From the NCBI GenBank assembly GCA_023053545.1, contig JAKZAN010000002.1:12334790-12398789 (forward strand): a DNA stretch of 64,000 bases. Direction: 5' to 3'. Positions 1 to 11,200 of the stretch are shown here, in pieces. Source of the DNA: Lepidurus packardi (lineage: Eukaryota; Arthropoda; Branchiopoda; Notostraca; Triopsidae). Below the pieces are notes generated by a model. It was not told the DNA's origin and did no database searches. It saw only the letters and a list, made by a program, of their open reading frames with translations. Numbering within the stretch: the first letter of the stretch is position 1; the number at the start of each line of letters is the position of its first letter. Position numbers and translations under genes: made by a program.

Positions 1-361
1 ACTATGACACTTGCTTGTATGGTACCTATAAAGCATACAGTTGGATTAACGTTAAGATTATGGATTAGAAACCTGTTGCCAACGTGCTCCAAATTCTCCC
101 CTGTTATTCCTTTGCCATTGTCAACCACGGTAATACGGAAATAAATTAAGTCAACCCTGACTGCTACACAAGTTGCTTCCGCGTCAATAGCATTGAGGAC
201 CTATTTGAATATTGAAAAACGCGCTTTAAATCGAATCTGATAGAGTAATATTCACTTACTAATTCTTCAATACATTGAGGAACTGAATAAACTAGAATGC
301 CTGAACGCAGGATGCTGCAAACATCACGAGGTAGTCTACAAATTTCTTCTGGAGAAACCAT
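1..361 (-). CDS. MLH3: MLH3-like DNA mismatch repair protein, N-terminal part only
   Basis: This is the start of a MutL homologue of the MLH3 type, the subunit that pairs with MLH1 in mismatch repair and meiotic recombination. Exons on the minus strand are 361-260 (34 codons from ATG), 200-73, and 25-1, which continues beyond the window. Both introns are short (59 and 47 bp) and have GT/AG ends, with phases that match (0, then 2). The joined frame gives the GHKL ATPase start: LRSG, then IEELVLNAIDAEA (Mg-binding Asn in helix 1), VVDNGKGI (the DxGxG-type ATP motif), and VGNRYHTSKCHS. The last motif, with its SKCHS, is typical of MLH3 rather than MLH1, PMS1 or PMS2. The catalytic endonuclease part lies outside the window. 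Confidence 0.9.
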
Positions 362-513
362 ATTTTCATAAAGACAATTTACAGAAAAAGACGCGGTCCA
401 TCGTGAGCTTCCGTAAATCCTTTACTTGTACACAAAACGTGCGTACGTGATTGGAGAAATGGTAAAATGCGAACAGTTTCAGGAATGGGCGTGAACCAAA
501 AACGTTTACAAAC

Positions 514-830
514 ATGCACACACTGTCCTACTTGTAAAAATTAGAATTCTTCTATTGCATTTCCTTTTGGGCAATAAATCTTACAGAGGCATAATGCGTA
601 ATGATTTACCTGATGGTGCATTCTACTATAATGACGAACATTCTATGCATTATAAGTTGAATGTTCAAGACACATTACATGCTGAACACATGGATTTTAT
701 TTCTTTACCGTTCATTGGTATCCAGCACTCCGACTTTTGGCTCTATACCTGTGGCACTTCTGTCAACAGTGCTGCTCAAGTTCTTTGGTACTTTATGCAA
801 TGGAAAAGTTTAACTGACTCACACTTGTAA
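514..830 (+). CDS. Possible two-exon small ORF, unrecognised
   Basis: An open frame runs from about 587 to a stop at 830. It could be joined to an ATG exon at 514-533 across a 53-bp GT/AG intron (534-586), giving 87 residues. The product contains RNDLPDGAFYYND and HMDFISLPF and has a mixed, protein-like composition. I do not recognise a family, and there is no signal peptide or clear domain. It would be transcribed divergently from MLH3, whose ATG is 153 bp away. It could equally be a terminal-exon relic or a chance ORF. Confidence 0.25.
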
Positions 831-850
831 TTAGAAATGCGTCAACCCCT

Positions 851-1298
851 TTACGTGAATACGCTAATATTAACAGTCGGAGCGGAGCTGATATATGCTA
901 CTTTAATTACTAAAATATCGTGGATTTGATATTTGTATTTCTTAATGTTAAAATCAAAAGATACAGGGTCAAGTTGTGCCGAAGCGATATATTTGGTTTC
1001 GTCAATGTTTACGAAAAGCGGTTCAGGGCAATTTCTTGACACTCTGGTGGCACTACTGGATCGTTTTCTGGATTTGCAATAAAGAATAAAGATTAGTATA
1101 AGAAATTACTGTTTATATCTCTATGACTACATTTTGAAGTTCAAGTAGGATCGCTAACAATTGGGGTGGGACCGGATGAGGACCGGTTTGGAGAACGAGG
1201 CTTTCATTACGCTGGCCGGTTTCTGCTGAGGTAAAAGTTAGCCAGACTAGAGTCACAAAGATGAAGCACATTGCAAAATTCACCCGGATAGAAATCAT
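851..1298 (-). CDS. Possible small secreted protein, exon structure unresolved
   Basis: The minus strand has an ORF from ATG at 1298 to 1113 whose first 25 residues look like a signal peptide (basic MISIR start, hydrophobic CFIFVTLVWLTFTSA, then ETG). A second open segment (about 1082-851, ending in TAA) encodes PEPLFVNIDETKYIASA and further beta-rich sequence. I could not join them with both a good donor and a matching phase: the best donor, after codon 62 of the first segment, is phase 0, while the candidate acceptors need phase 2. Either an extra exon is missing, these are two separate pieces, or the locus is decaying. No family was recognised. Confidence 0.25.
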
Positions 1299-1921
1299 GG
1301 TTGTTTAGGTAGTGTCTTCTCACTGTAGAATGGCGGTTTGCTGGTACCAACTGCGCGTACATATTGTAGAATGAGTCACTAGAAAAAGATGTTCCTTGTA
1401 AACACTTTCTTTTATCCTCTGATAATTACATAGTGGTCGTTAGCAGCTTGCAAGATACAATGCATTGTTCCCTTTTTACGCAGAACGTTCATCATTGGCG
1501 CGCTATTTTAAAACATTTGTAATTTACCATTTAAAAGTTTATAAATGGTAGACTTTCTTAACAAGGTGTGAAGTAGCAAGCTAAAATTTTGCAATATTTT
1601 CTAACCTACATATGCTAAACATAGTAATTATTCGCACAACCATTGTTTACTTTTCTGGACACCGGTTGTTTTTCCCATAAGCAATTGTGCGTATCGCAAA
1701 ATTGGTCTATAGCTAATTTCTATAATAAAATTACACATTTTATCGTGCTTGCGAAAAACAAGCTACAAGCGCTGCAGTATTTGAAGCCAAACTATAAAGG
1801 AAGCCTTACTCACACAGGTGTTCGGTATATTTCGGCATTAGTTCGAACACCTGGGTAATAAAGCCTTCCCACTTGAGTAGTTTTACAAGTGGGTTTCGAT
1901 GAAAAAGCGTTACAACAATTT
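1299..1921. other. Intergenic, nothing recognised
   Basis: AT-rich sequence without a supported gene. A 71-codon ORF on the plus strand (1643-1858) shows no domain or signal and is treated as chance. Confidence 0.6.
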
Positions 1922-1969
1922 ATATGAGTTTTGTGGATCTTGATAAGGCAACGAAATCAGTAGAAAATA

Positions 1970-2234
1970 ATGCTTCTATGGCGAGGCTCATATGGAACAA
2001 ATAACAGTTCACAACAATTGAACCAATTGTCGGTGAGGATCTGTATGACACACCAAGATTCCGTCCAAGGCTATTTCGAGAGATACTGGAACATCTTGCG
2101 CGGAATTGAACTCTCCCCATGGGTGCGGTTTTTCTTCCAGAAGGAACCCATGGATGAAGGGAGATATCAAAGCTATTGCTACCCGTGACTTTGTCGGGTA
2201 CGAAATCGGGTGGTTGAACCACGCCAAAAGATGA
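1970..2234 (+). pseudogene. METTL24-like methyltransferase fragment, frameshifted
   Basis: Translation aligns with the C-terminal third of the intact METTL24-like gene at 3172-4092. The fragment has QQLNQLSVRI where the gene has EQVKQLAVEI, YFERYWNILRGIE where it has FIQDYWNVLISIE, and, in a different frame, NPWMKGDI then DFVGYEIGWLN where it has NPFMKGTI then YFGYEIAWFN. At least one frameshift separates the two blocks (near 2150), and the N-terminal two thirds of the gene are not visible. A possible further remnant lies at 1922-1969 in another frame. It is best read as a broken tandem copy about 1 kb upstream of the live gene. Confidence 0.75.
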
Positions 2235-2902
2235 TGACAATTACTTCTTGAAACTTGCTGTTGATGTGGCAGTTTTCACAGTGCCTTTTCGTCTGGTTCC
2301 TTTATTTTAGGGAACTTGTTTATAAAGATTGTGTTTGTTTGGAACTTAATGTGGTTTGGTATATTGTGGACCCATTTAATAATCGTTCTACTGAAAGTTT
2401 TTTTTACGTTAATTAGGCAATTTGAGAAATACAGTTTATTTTCATCCTGTTTCGTTGAATTCGGTGGTACAGAGTTTTAATGTATTGTTGACTGGGGTTC
2501 ATGTAAACGTCAGTATCTATGTTGGTGCGAGCCAAGCCAAATAGTAGGCCGCTCAGCCACCCCTTTTTTTTTGTTTTGGTTGACAGGACCGTTGGGGATC
2601 CAAGGTGTAGGGTTGGTCTCGGAAAGTATGCGTGGAGAGAGTGATAGAGTCGCAAGAGAGTAGTTGAGAGCGAAAGAGTGGGGATCAAGGATCCGAGATA
2701 TTTTTCCGTGAATTCCAGTAGCAACGAGTTGAGAGGTAGACCTGAATAACCCCCTTTTTTGTTTGTTATCCTTCTGTTGTCAAGTATTATTTTTTACTTT
2801 CAATAAACCTCCATTCTAATTCAACGCTAAATCCCGTCTGAAACCACCAGCCAGCATTTCATCCCTAATAAAAAAGTTACAGTCCATTCCGTACATTCAA
2901 TC
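2235..2902. other. Intergenic, nothing recognised
   Basis: No supported coding sequence. A 103-codon minus-strand ORF at 2413-2724 lacks a signal or domain and is treated as chance. Confidence 0.6.
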
Positions 2903-3137
2903 TATTTTCCTAAAACGTTGCCAATCACAATCAACGATTATCTGGTTGTGGTAAATTGAACACCTACAGCTGGATTGTCAAATTTTCCATGAAAAATGCA
3001 CATTTCTAAACGTCAATATCTGTTTTCCTAAAACGTTGCCAATCACAATCAACGATTATATACGGAACATCTGTTTGTGGTATATTGAACACCTACAGCT
3101 GGATTGTCAGATTTTTCATGAAAAAATTCACATTTCT
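2903..3137. repeat. Direct repeat, two copies, about 118-bp period
   Basis: The block starting near 2903 recurs near 3021. Both copies contain the stretches CCTAAAACGTTGCCAATCAC, then ACACCTACAGCTGGATTGTC and a CATGAAAAA..CACATTTCT end. The second copy carries about 11 extra bases. The repeat sits directly in front of the METTL24-like start codon at 3172, so it probably includes or abuts its promoter. Confidence 0.8.
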
Positions 3138-3171
3138 GTGCCACAAATGCTAGGAACACCACTGTGCGAAC

Positions 3172-4092
3172 ATGTCGTCAGGAAGAGAGAAACTAGTGTT
3201 TGGAGTAATAATAACAGTGGGTTTTTTCTTTTCGTTTCACCAATACCAGGTCAGCAAGCCAGTAATTCCGGAGCGCTTCACCAATGTGATCCAGAAAAAT
3301 TCATCGAGCGATCCATCGGTATCTGCCAAACAACCAACAAACTGTCAGCCCGCAAGCGACAATCAATCCACCGACGCAGAACCGACATCAGTTTCTGACT
3401 TTTTCGAGTACCTTCACTGGAAGAATTGCAATAGCTGTAAGATTCCAGTATACTTTGGCGGGGTAGTCCACAAGACTACAAAATTCGTCAGCATGGACGG
3501 ACAGAAAGCTATCTGTCTGGATCCAGGAATAGCACCGGACCCGAAGTCTTGCCTAGTGTACTCCTTTGGGATCAACAACGAGTGGTCGTTTGACGATGCA
3601 ATAGCCGAATATGGGTGCCACGTATTTGCCTTTGACCCTTCCATGAACAAAGAGGATCAGCAGCGTTCCGAGAAGATCCAGTTCTTCAACACTGGCTTGG
3701 GAACTAAGAGTGAAAAAAGAAACTGGAATGGGTGGGAAGTACGTACGTTTTCCGCCTTGAAAACCAAGCTCGGACACAATGATCGTGTCATCGATATACT
3801 GAAGATGGACATCGAAACTGCAGAATGGCCAGTTTTGGCGCAGATGGTTCAAGAAGGAGCGCTGGAGCAAGTGAAGCAATTGGCGGTGGAGATTCATGTA
3901 GGGTCGAATCGCTCTTTCCAATCTTTTATACAAGACTACTGGAACGTTTTAATCAGTATCGAGCGTTCTGGCTTTACTAGATTTTCATCTGATGTAAATC
4001 CCTTTATGAAGGGGACTATTCAAGAGACTGGGAAAACTGACTATTTTGGTTATGAGATTGCGTGGTTTAACCAGAAGTTCAAAAATTCGTAG
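3172..4092 (+). CDS. METTL24-like putative methyltransferase, single-pass membrane protein
   Basis: Intronless, 306 residues. Residues about 8-24 form a hydrophobic segment after a short basic start, so it is a predicted type II membrane or secretory-pathway protein. A low-complexity Ser/Asn/Gln stem follows (about 40-75). The C-terminal domain fits the METTL24 / FkbM-like methyltransferase family: YSFGINNEWSFDDAIAEYG (SAM-binding region), VFAFDPSMN (acidic residue after strand 2), DILKMDIETAEWPVL and a C-terminal GYEIAWFN. Members are Rossmann methyltransferases; the substrate of METTL24 itself is not known to me, so none is assigned. The poly(A) signal is at 4287. A broken copy lies upstream. 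The family is often multigene in small crustaceans (my recollection, unchecked). Confidence 0.8.
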   Translation: MSSGREKLVFGVIITVGFFFSFHQYQVSKPVIPERFTNVIQKNSSSDPSVSAKQPTNCQPASDNQSTDAEPTSVSDFFEYLHWKNCNSCKIPVYFGGVVHKTTKFVSMDGQKAICLDPGIAPDPKSCLVYSFGINNEWSFDDAIAEYGCHVFAFDPSMNKEDQQRSEKIQFFNTGLGTKSEKRNWNGWEVRTFSALKTKLGHNDRVIDILKMDIETAEWPVLAQMVQEGALEQVKQLAVEIHVGSNRSFQSFIQDYWNVLISIERSGFTRFSSDVNPFMKGTIQETGKTDYFGYEIAWFNQKFKNS

Positions 4093-4286
4093 AAGAACCG
4101 CACCCACATGTGTAGTGTGGAACAAAATTTTACGATTTCCATTCAACACAAGCTTAAGATGACTGCTAGTCGCTAATTCTAAGTTGAATGTGATATGGCA
4201 TTTGCATAGCAGACCAATTTTATGCAAAGACTAAAGTTGTTGTCTTATTACTTATGTTTGGACACTTATTTATAGTCATTCGATTG

Positions 4287-4292
4287 AATAAA
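4287..4292 (+). other. Poly(A) signal of the METTL24-like gene
   Basis: AATAAA about 195 bp after the stop codon, the first canonical signal downstream. Confidence 0.6.
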
Positions 4293-5285
4293 GAACTTCA
4301 CTCATACTCGTTCATAACTTTACTTACTGGTTCCTACGCAATATAGCTTTTAACCTTTAATACAGAAAAGTTCTCAAAAAACCTTGTCGAAAACAACGAT
4401 AGTGAAATTAAGAGGAGAAAAGGATATCCACGTTAACGTTGAACAAGCTGCATTTCTATTGCAAGAGCATCGGGGTTATAAGGTTAAAACATGTTTTCTG
4501 GAAAGTCGTTTAGGGGTGAAATGTTGGTCTAACCGTTGACGAACTGTTGAGCGAAATGGGGGGCGAATTGGTGGTGAATTATCGGCGTCTCGGTTAGCAT
4601 ACTCTTTTAAAAATTGTTGAGTGAATTGTTTTTTACTGATGAAGTATCAATGATTGCCTGACACCACAGCAGATTTCAAGGAACGGGCAGTCTGCATTAG
4701 TTAATCAAACGTAGTTTCTTTGGTAGCAAGGATATAGAGAAGGGCAGCTAAGACCCATTATAAAGAAACGGCCAAGTATTTGATCCAAAACAGCTCTGAT
4801 CTCGTCATTCTTGGATAGGGTATAGTTTCGGGAACAGTTCAAAGGAAGAGATGGTCGACTTTTGTGCGCTTCGTCGCTTCCTTTGAACTACGTTTGACAA
4901 AAGTGGGACAAAAGTGGGAATGAAGTGGGACAAAAGTGGGACGAGTACCGCTTAAAGAGAATAAGGATCCACCGGAAAGGAAGAAAACTAGAGAACGGCG
5001 AACCACAAGAATATTAGCGAACAGATCTGTGGAGTGAGTGGAAAAGTGAACACCCCCTGCTGTAATAGGTACGGTTAACATTTCCGATGAGAAGAACCAA
5101 GACACGTTGTTTGAAGGACTTTCATTATACTTCTACTATTAAGTAAAAACTTCTTTTTAACACCTATTCACTAGTGTTACGTGTAAATTTTTTGTGCCAA
5201 TAGTCATCTTTCAGCTTGTGTCTCCAGCTATCTAAATATAGCACTTATTCCAAGAACGTAACGTAATTTTTCCATATTATTAGTA
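4293..5285. other. Intergenic, with a short tandem repeat at 4898-4943
   Basis: No supported gene. At 4898-4943 the motif AAAAGTGGGAC is repeated about four times with small changes (10-12 bp period). The last 150 bases should include the SETD3 promoter and 5' UTR, but no TATA box is obvious. Confidence 0.5.
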
Positions 5286-8200
5286 ATGGGAAAAAACAAT
5301 CGTAGCAAAGGCAAAACAGCCGTCGCGTCCTCCGAGCCTCTAAAAACAACAGAAGCAGAGGTTCTAGGGAACAAAAAAGGTATAACAAGGCAGCAGAGGA
5401 ATGAATTGGCTGAACTTATGGATGAACTTCTCCAACGTAAGAATATTAACTCAAAAATGGATGAAATCGTCTATGACAGCTAATCCTATTTTATTTGTAG
5501 AATGTACACTGCCTTTCCCCACATCTAATCCAGCGAAAGATTGGGAGTTATACGTGGAATTACACAAATTAATTGAGCGAATAAGGGAGAAAGAAAAACG
5601 TAATTTTCTTATTATAACAAAAATTCCCATCTCACGCATTTCGTTCAGATCTACAAAGAAATGCTGAAATCGAAAGGAGCGTCAAGTTTCAAGCCTTTAT
5701 AAACTGGCTCAAAGAAAACGGTGCTGTGATAGGGAATGTTGAAATCACCAACTTTCCCATTTATGGTTATGGCCTCAAAGCTTTGAAGAATTTATCCGAG
5801 GGGGAGCGTTTTTTGTCCATCCCAGTGCGTCTTATGATGAGTGTAGAAAGTGCCAAAGGATCCTCTTTAGGTAACAGCATTCTTTTTGTCTGTGGAAACA
5901 TAGGAACGCGGTATATTAAACCCTTTATCGTTTTGTTTTCTACAGGTTCTCTTGTTCACAAAGATCCCATGTTAAAAAGTATGCCTAATGTCTGTTTGGC
6001 CTTGCATCTCTTGAACGAAAAGCACAACCCCAGTTCCTTCTGGTTGCCATACTTGTCCATTTTGCCAGTCTCATATACCACCGTCATGTATTTTACCGAT
6101 GAAATGCAAGAACTCAAAGGATCTCCAGCCTTAGGTAGAAAAGAAAAATATAGATTTCCCTCCTACGCTTTTCCAGCGAATCTATTGGTATAGAGGAAGC
6201 CATCAAACAGTGCCGCAATGTTGCTCGACAATACGCCTACTTCTACACCATTCTTCACAGTAGTAAAGATACGGCCTTGGCCTCCCTGCGTGCCAACTTC
6301 TGCTACGATGAATACCGGTAAGTCTTCCAACTCTTCCTACATGTTATTATATAGGAGACAATGAACAGCTGTTAGGTCTTTCAGGGCATGAAAACGACAT
6401 ACATTTAAGGGATATTTTCTTTTATTTTCTACATACACAAAACCGCCCATTAGGTAATGTAAAATTGCCTTTTTGTAAATAACTTAAAACGTGTGATTGA
6501 GAAAAATCTGTCCACAATAAAAGATACGTAAGGGAAGAAACGCCACCATGTTTTTGCTAAGGAGGACTTCGTGTCCGTGGCATACTTTGGATACTTTGTC
6601 GTACACTGACGCTGCGTCTCAACGTTCCCCATAAGCTTGAACGTTTATACGGCAATTTGGCGTAACCACTTCGTATGATCGGAGTCCGAGGCATAACAGG
6701 ACTTACACTGTCACCACTGCCTTCGCTGCCGGTTGCACAGCTAGCCCCAGCTGCTTGGGAAGCAGCTAAGGTCAAGTTAAACAAGGCAGCTCGGTTGCGA
6801 TACCGCATGGTATTCTTCTGTTTCCAGCGGAAGACGATAAAAATTGCACAAAACACGACCAAGCAAAACCCGCCAATCGTCCCGCTGGCTATGATTGCAC
6901 TTTGGATGCTATGGGGCAACAGACCCTCTTCTTCAACCTCCCGGAATGTGTGGTCATGCAGTAGTACCTCAATCAACCGAGGCTTTTCAGAAGTACTCTC
7001 CGAATCCTCCATGTCGTCTTCTATGTATCCACTTGAATGTGCGACGTAACTGGGTCGTTTCTTTTTTGGAGGCGCGGGAGTTAGCCGGGAAGTCGCAATG
7101 GGTCGTTGGTACCCATAACTTGGTCGTTGTATCGACGAAGTTTCGTTACTATCCTCGTCATCCGTAAACATGTGCAAACCATATTGGCCCAACGACTTGC
7201 CTGCTTGGTAAGGTCGTTTCACTTTGGTCGGAGAGGGTTTAGAACTCGTTGATCCAGTAGTGTCGTTCGGGTTCTCTGTCGCGGTAGTACTGGTAGTCGT
7301 AGATGTTCCTCGGACTCCAACCGGGTGTTGTTTTACTTCGATATCCTTATAAGAAGGAAACTTGAATTCTATGGGTTTACCTTCGTCAGCCGGCTCCTTA
7401 GTTGTGGTACTAGTCGTCGTAGTCGTTTTCGTCGTCGTCGTCGAAGAGTCTGTGGTACTGGATACGGTCGAAGCATGTCTTTGACCTGGTCTGAAAGGTG
7501 TTGGCATTTTGAACGGCCGAGATGTAGCTCCGGGTCGGGAAAGTCTCGATGTCCCGGTGGAGGAAGTTTCGCTGCCCTTTGGAGTATTGTCGTTCAGGAT
7601 TTCCGAAATGGTTAAATTTTTTCCCCGGAGGAGTTCGCTGAGGCTTACAGGTTGGATTTCTTTAACTAATTGGGTCAAATCTGGTTTAGCTATCGACGAT
7701 ATTTCTGAAGTATTAGCTACACTGGCAGGTTCGGGTTTTGGGTTGGTGGTACTAGTAGGGGAAGGCGTACGTGTTGTACTCGTTGGAATTGCTTCTTCGG
7801 CAGTTTTGTCTGCAGCGGAGTTTGGATCAGCGTCGGATTCCTTTGGGTCGTTGTCATTTGTTTTGCTTGTAACCTTTTGCAAATGGCTCAGAATATGCTT
7901 ATTGTTGCCCCGGATGACGTCAGCCAGACTTAGTCCCTTTTGTTGCAGGATTTCACTCAGGCTCACTGAACCAGCACTTCTTAACAACTCTTTTATGTCC
8001 ATTGCGCCCGGTTGCGAATTTGTGTTTACTTCTTTGGTCGGTTCGGTAGTCAAGGGTGTTGTTATTAATTCGGTGACCACTTTCGGTGTGGTTGACGTGA
8101 TCGTCCTTAAAGGAGCTGCCGTGGTTGTTGGTCGGTCAGTCGACCTTGCTGTAGGAGGTGGTACGGGATCCTTGGTAGTGGAATCCTTTGTAAGTAAGTG

Positions 8201-11200
8201 TTCCGTCTCTTCCTTGTCGCGTTTTGCGAACATTTCTTCGATCGCAATCATAGGTCTGGGCGTATCGGGTTCGAATTCGAAAGTCTTCGGGGTTGTCACT
8301 GTTTCTAGGACCGGCGATACAACTGATTGGACAAGTTCACGTTCGGGTTCCTCCCTTACTTCCTCGTGGAAATCTATCGGGCGTTCCAACTCTGTGAGGT
8401 CGCTTTGGGGATGGTCTTCCTCGTCCGGTTCCGCGGCGGAACTTTCTTCTTCTTCAGTGGCCACGTTTGTGTAGCCCCATGGCTGTCGCTCCCCATTAGG
8501 TCTTCGGCGATACGGAGCATCCGTAGTTTTGGTGCGTGGACCGGCAGTGGAGTGCGCCAGGCGCAAATTGGGCTCGCTCCGTGCGTACGCCGAAGCGGCA
8601 CTTATGCTGTAATCGTTGCGATGATTCTGAGGTGCTTGGCTCCTACCAGGCGGCTTTTCCTGGCGTGACGGGTGCCGGGAAGGGGGAGTGGCCGCCGGTA
8701 ATACCGGATATACCTTCCACAAGGGTGGTACAGTGCGCAAAGCGCGTTCTTCCTCGGGATTGGCGGTCGGCCGAGGTCGGTTGGGAACGTTGGGCATCAA
8801 AGAGTACGTGTGAATCTCAGACAATGTTAGGAATTCGAAATTGTCATCCGAGTGTAAGGAAGCAGGTGGTAAAGCTGGTTGATTCTGCGGTTGGTTATGT
8901 GGTAAAGGGCCCGAGTGTTCTTGCCGGTTGCGATCGAGTTTCTTCAAAGGGGAATTGTCGTCTGACCGTTGAGGAGGTGGTCGGGGAGGTCTGTGTGCGA
9001 TGGAACGGCTTGAGGTAGGCGATCTTCCAGGTACTCCCACCAAATCTACTAAAGATGCCCATTCTACCGGTTCGGTTGGTCGGTGGGCTGGAATGCCGAG
9101 ATTGGTACCCGAACCAGGGCGTAAAGGCATTCGGTTTGGCGGTTGAGGCGATCGTTGTCGTGCGGCTGGATTGAAATCGTAGTCGTGATCCTCGGTTTTC
9201 CTAAGAGTTTCAACCGTCAGATGAGAAAAACTGCGGATGTGAAGTTTGGACGGCTTTTCAATGTTTAAAGTCGGAAACTGCGCGGTTATGTGCTCACTCT
9301 GTCATGCGAAACCATGTCACGTGTGAAGGTGCATGAGAGAAAGCGTACCATTTTTTTAAGTTGTCGCCGCCTACTCGTGTGTTTAAACTTATAAACCAAG
9401 CATCAGGAGGAACCGTTATACATTTTCTTGCAAGCGTCGATGCTTACCGTAATCTTTCTGAAGGCCAATTCCTTCGGCCGGTCCTCTGCTGTACGTCGGA
9501 ATCCTCCTATTACAGAAAACTATGTTAGATTTTTCTTTCTAGATAACAGTTCCGCTTTCTCGACTGGGCATCTGAATTCTAAGCAACAAAGTCATGCGTA
9601 TCGACATGCAAATATTTGAAGTGCAGGGCCATGGTCATAAAAGAAAGCTAGTCACTCCACTGACCGACAGTGCTGTCGTACGCTTCATTGTCAGGACAAC
9701 TGTTCGATGTCCTATTCTGTAATCTTGAATTGGTCAGGCATTTCGAGTCCTCTTCTTTTTACAACAGAGCGAGACGTACAGAAGGGAAAACTGGCAGGTT
9801 ATGGCCAAGTACACCAGGACTATGAATTTCAATGAACATGAACACTGAATGTAGGTTAATCAGTGTTCAGCATATGAGGAAGACATTAATAAACCTTGGG
9901 AACTGTTTGCATACAAATTTGGGACGCTTGAAGGTTGGTTGTTTACCTCCTTAGTGAGTGGGTTGACCAAATGGGACCAGCCTCCGAAATCTTCCGAAGC
10001 AGCAGTTTCTTGATCGGCTTCTGTAGGCGTTTCTGCGGCTGACGCAGGATTGAATGTTGCCAGGCTCATTAAGGTCCCCGCAAAGATGCCAAAGTAGACC
10101 CAGACCCATAACAGCGATCCTCTGCTGGTATCTCTACACGTTGCTCTGATTAACTTTCTCGGGATCATTTCCGCTCCCTGTAACTGACGAAACAACATAA
10201 GCGATCCGTTTAGTGGAAAGGATCTATTATGTTCCTTAACCTAGTGTTCAGTGTCAGTCATGCGCACGTATTCGAAGTCACGCTCTCATGGTCTATGGTC
10301 CAAAGTTGTCTGTCATTAGTTTGGATGAAGAGGAGAAATTGCGAAAAATTGAAGCTCCGTAATAATGTGGAGCAGATCCTGACGGCCAATTGCGCTGTCG
10401 GGACCATCAGACCTAAATTGTGTTGAGAGGGCCCATAGTTGTCTATTTATCTGCATGATAATCATGTTGGCCTTAAGCAAAACCTCGACTTATCTCTATC
10501 CTGCTCTTAGCGAGTAGAATCTAGGATAGATTTTTGGACGGAGGTTTCAAACCGCCGTCAGCTGGTCGCAGGTTTTCCGGGTAAAATCTTGTCTTGCTTA
10601 GTGAGCTCCGCAGGGGCTTTGCCGCAACGTTCCATCGTCCAAACGTCCAGAACCGAGCAGCAGAAGGTGTTGCGTATGTTCTACTTCAAGTTCCTAGTGC
10701 GTTATCAACGAATGCGTGTCCTACTTTTATTAATTGCCCTGGACGTAATTTACTCGAAATGTCTAGAAATACGGGTTTTTGTCACTCCTATTATATTCTT
10801 GAACTCGAGCTGCTAGCAAAGTTAGTGGAAGACAAAAAGCGTAATTACTAAGTAGCATTTGTAGGCCATACGCTAAGAAACAGGAAGAGGATGCTCTTTA
10901 CAGGTATCATGATCAAGACCTTGCAGCCCATGGATGCCATGCCATTGCTTTTGTGTTAAAAGGCAGGTTGAGGCCCCCGAAGAGATCCTAATAGGCGTGC
11001 ATGAGTAAGCATCACTTGATGAACAGGTTGACAGATTTTCTAGGTTGACTTTTTTGTATTGAAGAGATGGAAAATTCAATAAAATATTTTGAGTGACACT
11101 CTTTTGGTTCAGTCGATATTTTTTTAAAATAATTTGAGTTAAAAGTAATAAGACAGCAGAACGAAGCTTCCAAACAGCGGGAGGTTTGAGTAAAAACTGG

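Noticed and set aside
7509..8474. 321-codon plus-strand ORF
   Set aside because: It lies opposite the mucin-like exon, and its composition follows from the complementary codons. It has no domain.
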